A stretch of DNA of 64,000 nt from Chryseosolibacter histidinae (lineage in GTDB: Bacteria > Bacteroidota > Bacteroidia > Cytophagales > Cyclobacteriaceae), in assembly GCF_018598225.1 (NCBI RefSeq), contig NZ_JAHESF010000003.1:62001-126000 (forward strand), in the 5' to 3' direction. Made by a program: the position numbers and the translations under genes. The notes below the pieces were generated by a model. The model was not told where the DNA came from, ran no database searches, and saw only the letters and a list, made by a program, of their open reading frames with translations. Positions 61,350 through 64,000 of the stretch are shown here, piece by piece. How positions within the stretch are numbered: the first letter of the stretch is position 1; each line of letters starts with the position of its first letter.

Positions 61350-61811
61350 GTGACAACAACAGGAAAAAATAATTTCATAACCCCAACACTGAAGTTTTGC
61401 ATCGCCGGCGTGTTTATTCCCGGCTTTACAGCAATTTTCATATTTGCACTCCAAAAAGGCCTTACGCTTTTGAATATCGAATGCTCGAACAGCTGGACAA
61501 TATTATGGACGCTGACGGCAGTCGGGGCGGTGGTAGCACCCATTGTTTTCGTAAGGAAAATCAACAAATGGCTTTCAGGAGAATATAGCCTGATAACGGG
61601 CAAACTTTTACTATTCAACTTCCTTGAGTATATCTTTTTACAGTGCGCACTGGCAGCTTTTTTTACCAACGGGCACACCCTCTGTTATGTTACTGATGGG
61701 CAAAATGGTCTTGAAATTGTCTTTACAGGATGGATGGCGTTACCGATTTTGATTATGTTCAGCCTGGCATTTGATACTTTGCGTAAAAGCTTTTTTGAAG
61801 AGAAGGAATGA
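61350..61811 (+). CDS. Four-helix membrane protein of unknown function
   Basis: This 153-residue protein has four hydrophobic helices (about 14-34, 46-67, 84-106 and 125-141) and a charged tail (RKSFFEEKE). The start is a GTG at 61350, 16 bases after the previous stop. I recognise no family. It closes the three-gene set that begins at 59935. No terminator is evident within the 160-base gap to the next gene. Confidence 0.6.
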   Translation: MTTTGKNNFITPTLKFCIAGVFIPGFTAIFIFALQKGLTLLNIECSNSWTILWTLTAVGAVVAPIVFVRKINKWLSGEYSLITGKLLLFNFLEYIFLQCALAAFFTNGHTLCYVTDGQNGLEIVFTGWMALPILIMFSLAFDTLRKSFFEEKE

Positions 61812-61972
61812 GACAAAGTAGTATTGATCGCCAATCTTTCCTGCATTGTCCACACAACTAGCAACGGCAAAACTCCCCTACTATCGCCGTTCATTGAAAA
61901 TATCACAATATCAGCTTACGTGATTGAAAATGTCCTTAGCTTCATGCCGGTACTAGCATAAAAAAATTGCTG

Positions 61973-63625
61973 ATGAAATACTTACGCTTATTCCTCTTAT
62001 CATTTTCTCCATTATTTACGATGGCTCAGGGGCAGCCGACAGCCCCGCTTGAAAATGTGGTGATCACATCTGACGGGAAGAAAACGGAAGTTCGCACCAA
62101 TGAGAAAGGTGAGCTGATCATCAATGTATCCAAAAAAGACGTACAGAAATTTAAAGCCAGGGGTGTGGTGCGCTATCGCGACTTCGGTGCCAGGGGTAAC
62201 GGTAAAACCGATGACATAGACGCCATTGCAGCAACCCATGCGTTCGCCAATCAACATAAGCTTCAGGTCAAAGCAGACGACAACGCCTCGTATTACATCA
62301 GCGGAAAAAACCGCACGGCAGTCATCCAAACAGACACCGATTTTGGCAAGGCTCAGTTTATCATTGACGACACAGGCGTCGAAGATCGCACAGCACAGGT
62401 TTTCCTTGTTAGCTCCAGCCTCCAGGCCTACAAGCTCGAGGGCATCTCTTCTCTCAAGAGAAACCAAAAGAAAATTGATGTTTCCCTGCCCGGCACCTGC
62501 ATCATCACCGTCACTGATTCAAATGTAAAACGTTACATCCGCTTTGGCGCAAATCAGAACAACGGAGCCTCGCAGACAGACATCTTCATTGTTGACAAAG
62601 ACGGCAATGTCGATATGAATGCGCCGATCATTTGGGACTTCGATCAGATCACAGACATCACGGCCCTTCCCATTGACAAGGATACGTTGACCATTACCGG
62701 AGGACGTTTCACCACCATTGCCAACAACGCCGAATCGAAATACACTTACTACAACCGGGGCATCGCTATCAAGCGCTCTAATGTTGTTGTAAAAGGACTT
62801 GAACATCGCGTCACCGGCGAAGGAGATCACGGCGCACCTTACGGCGGCTTCCTCTTAGTCAGCGATTGTTCCTATGTTACTGTTCGGGACGCGATCCTGA
62901 CGGGCCACAAAGTGTACGAGACCATTGGCAGAGCAGGCGTTACAGTTTCTATGGGTACGTACGACCTCTCCGTCAACCGGGCCCTCAATGTGTCGTTCGT
63001 GAACTGCCGCCAGACGAATGATATCAACGATAGCCGCTACTGGGGAATCATGGGATCCAACTACTCCAAGAATCTTCTCTACGATGGTTGCGTCTTTTCG
63101 CGGTTCGATGCCCATATGGGCGTAGCCAATGCCACCATCCGCAACTCAACGCTGGGGCATCAGGGAATCAACGCTATCGGCAGCGGCATCTTCACGGTGG
63201 AGAACACAACCATACGTGGAAGGAGCCTGGTCAATCTGCGCTCCGACTATGGCAGCACGTGGCAGGGAGAGCTCCTGATCCGCAACTGCACTTTCATACC
63301 GGCAGGTGGCAAACCCATCAGCGCCAGCCTGATCGGAGGAAGCTACTCCGGGCAGCATGACTTCGGCTACACTTGTTACATGCCTGAACGCATCACCATC
63401 GAAGGACTCCGCATTGATGACTCCAAGCACCCTGAGGCGTACAATGGCCCCGCGATCTTTGGAAATTTCAATGCAGACATGAAAGACGACTCTTACGTGG
63501 AGAAATATCCTTACGTCAGAACCAGGGAAGTTATTCTCAGGAACGTAACAATTGCGAGTGGCCAATCTTTAAGGCTTAGTGACAACCCGTTCATGTTCAA
63601 AGATGTGAAGGTAGATACCGAGTAA
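61973..63625 (+). CDS. Secreted right-handed beta-helix (pectate-lyase-like) protein
   Basis: This protein of about 550 residues has a signal peptide (ending MAQGQ). Then comes the phrase VVRYRDFGARGNGKTDDIDAIAATHAFANQ, the classic start of the pectate-lyase-3/Pel family, and many later turns of a right-handed beta-helix (VSFVNCRQTND, DGCVFSRFDAHMG, ATIRNSTLGHQG, LLIRNCTFIPAG, VILRNVTIA). Such proteins bind or cut polysaccharides outside the cell or serve as tailspike-like depolymerases. No catalytic residue set can be fixed from the sequence. I start at ATG 61973; a TTG at 61967 gives two extra residues. It seems to be single. Confidence 0.85.
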   Translation: MKYLRLFLLSFSPLFTMAQGQPTAPLENVVITSDGKKTEVRTNEKGELIINVSKKDVQKFKARGVVRYRDFGARGNGKTDDIDAIAATHAFANQHKLQVKADDNASYYISGKNRTAVIQTDTDFGKAQFIIDDTGVEDRTAQVFLVSSSLQAYKLEGISSLKRNQKKIDVSLPGTCIITVTDSNVKRYIRFGANQNNGASQTDIFIVDKDGNVDMNAPIIWDFDQITDITALPIDKDTLTITGGRFTTIANNAESKYTYYNRGIAIKRSNVVVKGLEHRVTGEGDHGAPYGGFLLVSDCSYVTVRDAILTGHKVYETIGRAGVTVSMGTYDLSVNRALNVSFVNCRQTNDINDSRYWGIMGSNYSKNLLYDGCVFSRFDAHMGVANATIRNSTLGHQGINAIGSGIFTVENTTIRGRSLVNLRSDYGSTWQGELLIRNCTFIPAGGKPISASLIGGSYSGQHDFGYTCYMPERITIEGLRIDDSKHPEAYNGPAIFGNFNADMKDDSYVEKYPYVRTREVILRNVTIASGQSLRLSDNPFMFKDVKVDTE

Positions 63626-63723
63626 GAGGCGGAAGCTCATGTAGGGTATCGTCAAAAACTGCATTGTCATATCCGTAGAAATGTATTTTATTGCATTCAA
63701 CAACCATCAAACAAAAATACAAT

Positions 63724-64000
63724 ATGGGTGCCTGGGGACATGGATATTTTGAAGACGATGCAGCCTTGGATTTTATGGCCGACATCGAAGATTCTGACAA
63801 TCCAAAGAAGGTTATCCGGCAGGCTTTCGAAACTGCCATCAAAGCCGAATACCTGGAGTCCGATGAAGGAAGTGCCGTGATCGTTGGGGCAACCTATGTG
63901 GACCGGAAGGTCAATGGCACAAAGTTCACGGAAGCAGGTCATGACGAACCATTAGATGTAGATACTTTTCCGGACAGGAATCCGGACGTTGACCTGTCCG
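63724..64000 (+). CDS. DUF4259 protein, cut by the window end
   Basis: The frame opens MGAWGHGYFEDDAALDFMADIED and stays open to the last base (92 codons visible). The MGAWG-G-F-DD-A-DF start is the signature of DUF4259, small proteins of unknown function often found with toxin or immunity genes. The gene continues past the window. The ATG is a clean start, with an AAAAATACAAT stretch in front instead of a clear ribosome binding site. Confidence 0.85.
   Translation, partial: MGAWGHGYFEDDAALDFMADIEDSDNPKKVIRQAFETAIKAEYLESDEGSAVIVGATYVDRKVNGTKFTEAGHDEPLDVDTFPDRNPDVDLS

Overview
The window looks like chromosomal DNA from a Bacteroidota bacterium, most likely of the order Cytophagales (inference). 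The evidence is a protein with a type IX secretion C-terminal sorting domain, TonB-dependent receptor parts, a two-component sensor with a beta-propeller paired to a LytTR regulator, many small lipoproteins with short Cys boxes, weak ribosome binding sites, TAnnTTTG-like -7 promoter elements, and word-like intergenic repeats. I see no rRNA, tRNA, CRISPR array, insertion sequence, integrase or phage gene.

Layout. 0-10 kb: an alpha/beta hydrolase of the haloacetate dehalogenase type, a secreted DUF4350/ThuA-like protein, a bestrophin channel, a propeller histidine kinase with its LytTR regulator, an L,D-transpeptidase and a DUF4349 lipoprotein. 10.5-12.5 kb: a small lipoprotein divergent from an ECF sigma gene that overlaps a gene fusing an anti-sigma-like N-terminus to a membrane-anchored HtrA-type protease. 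12.5-23 kb: a SUKH-type protein, a secreted repeat protein, a VOC protein, a very large alpha-2-macroglobulin carrying an inserted carboxypeptidase-regulatory plus TonB-plug segment, NADH dehydrogenase II and a Crp/Fnr regulator. 23-33 kb: a shortened membrane-fusion protein, a GMC oxidoreductase, a CrtI-like desaturase, a lipoprotein MCE protein, a second VOC protein, a TPR-SpoIIE phosphatase, a second DUF4350-like protein and a TolB-like propeller. 33-43.6 kb: a rhomboid-family gene broken by a frameshift, an FtsX/MacB permease, PurU, an overlooked 48-residue membrane protein, an HD-domain protein and the type IX cargo protein.

43.7-48.8 kb is a tight four-gene unit: Cys-rich lipoprotein, TPR-CHAT protease, ECF sigma factor and TPR anti-sigma-like membrane protein. 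The ECF factor is a clear paralogue of the one at 10.8 kb, so the window holds two related sigma units, one joined to a trypsin-like protease and the other to a caspase-like protease. I regard this as the best candidate for an under-described signalling system. 48.8-57.9 kb: an ankyrin protein, small unknowns, a TonB-dependent receptor, a divergent HxlR/SDR pair, an AHSA1-type protein and a third ECF operon ending in two Phe-rich membrane proteins, a small secreted protein and an Hsp20 chaperone. 58-59.6 kb: a three-gene HipBST-type toxin-antitoxin locus in which HipA is naturally split. 59.9-64 kb: three unknown co-directional genes, a pectate-lyase-like beta-helix protein and a DUF4259 gene cut by the window end.

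The genes form mostly one- to five-gene units facing both ways. Regulation appears to run through three ECF factors, one propeller two-component system, one Crp/Fnr protein and one HxlR protein. All family names come from reading motifs and domain order by eye; no database search was run.
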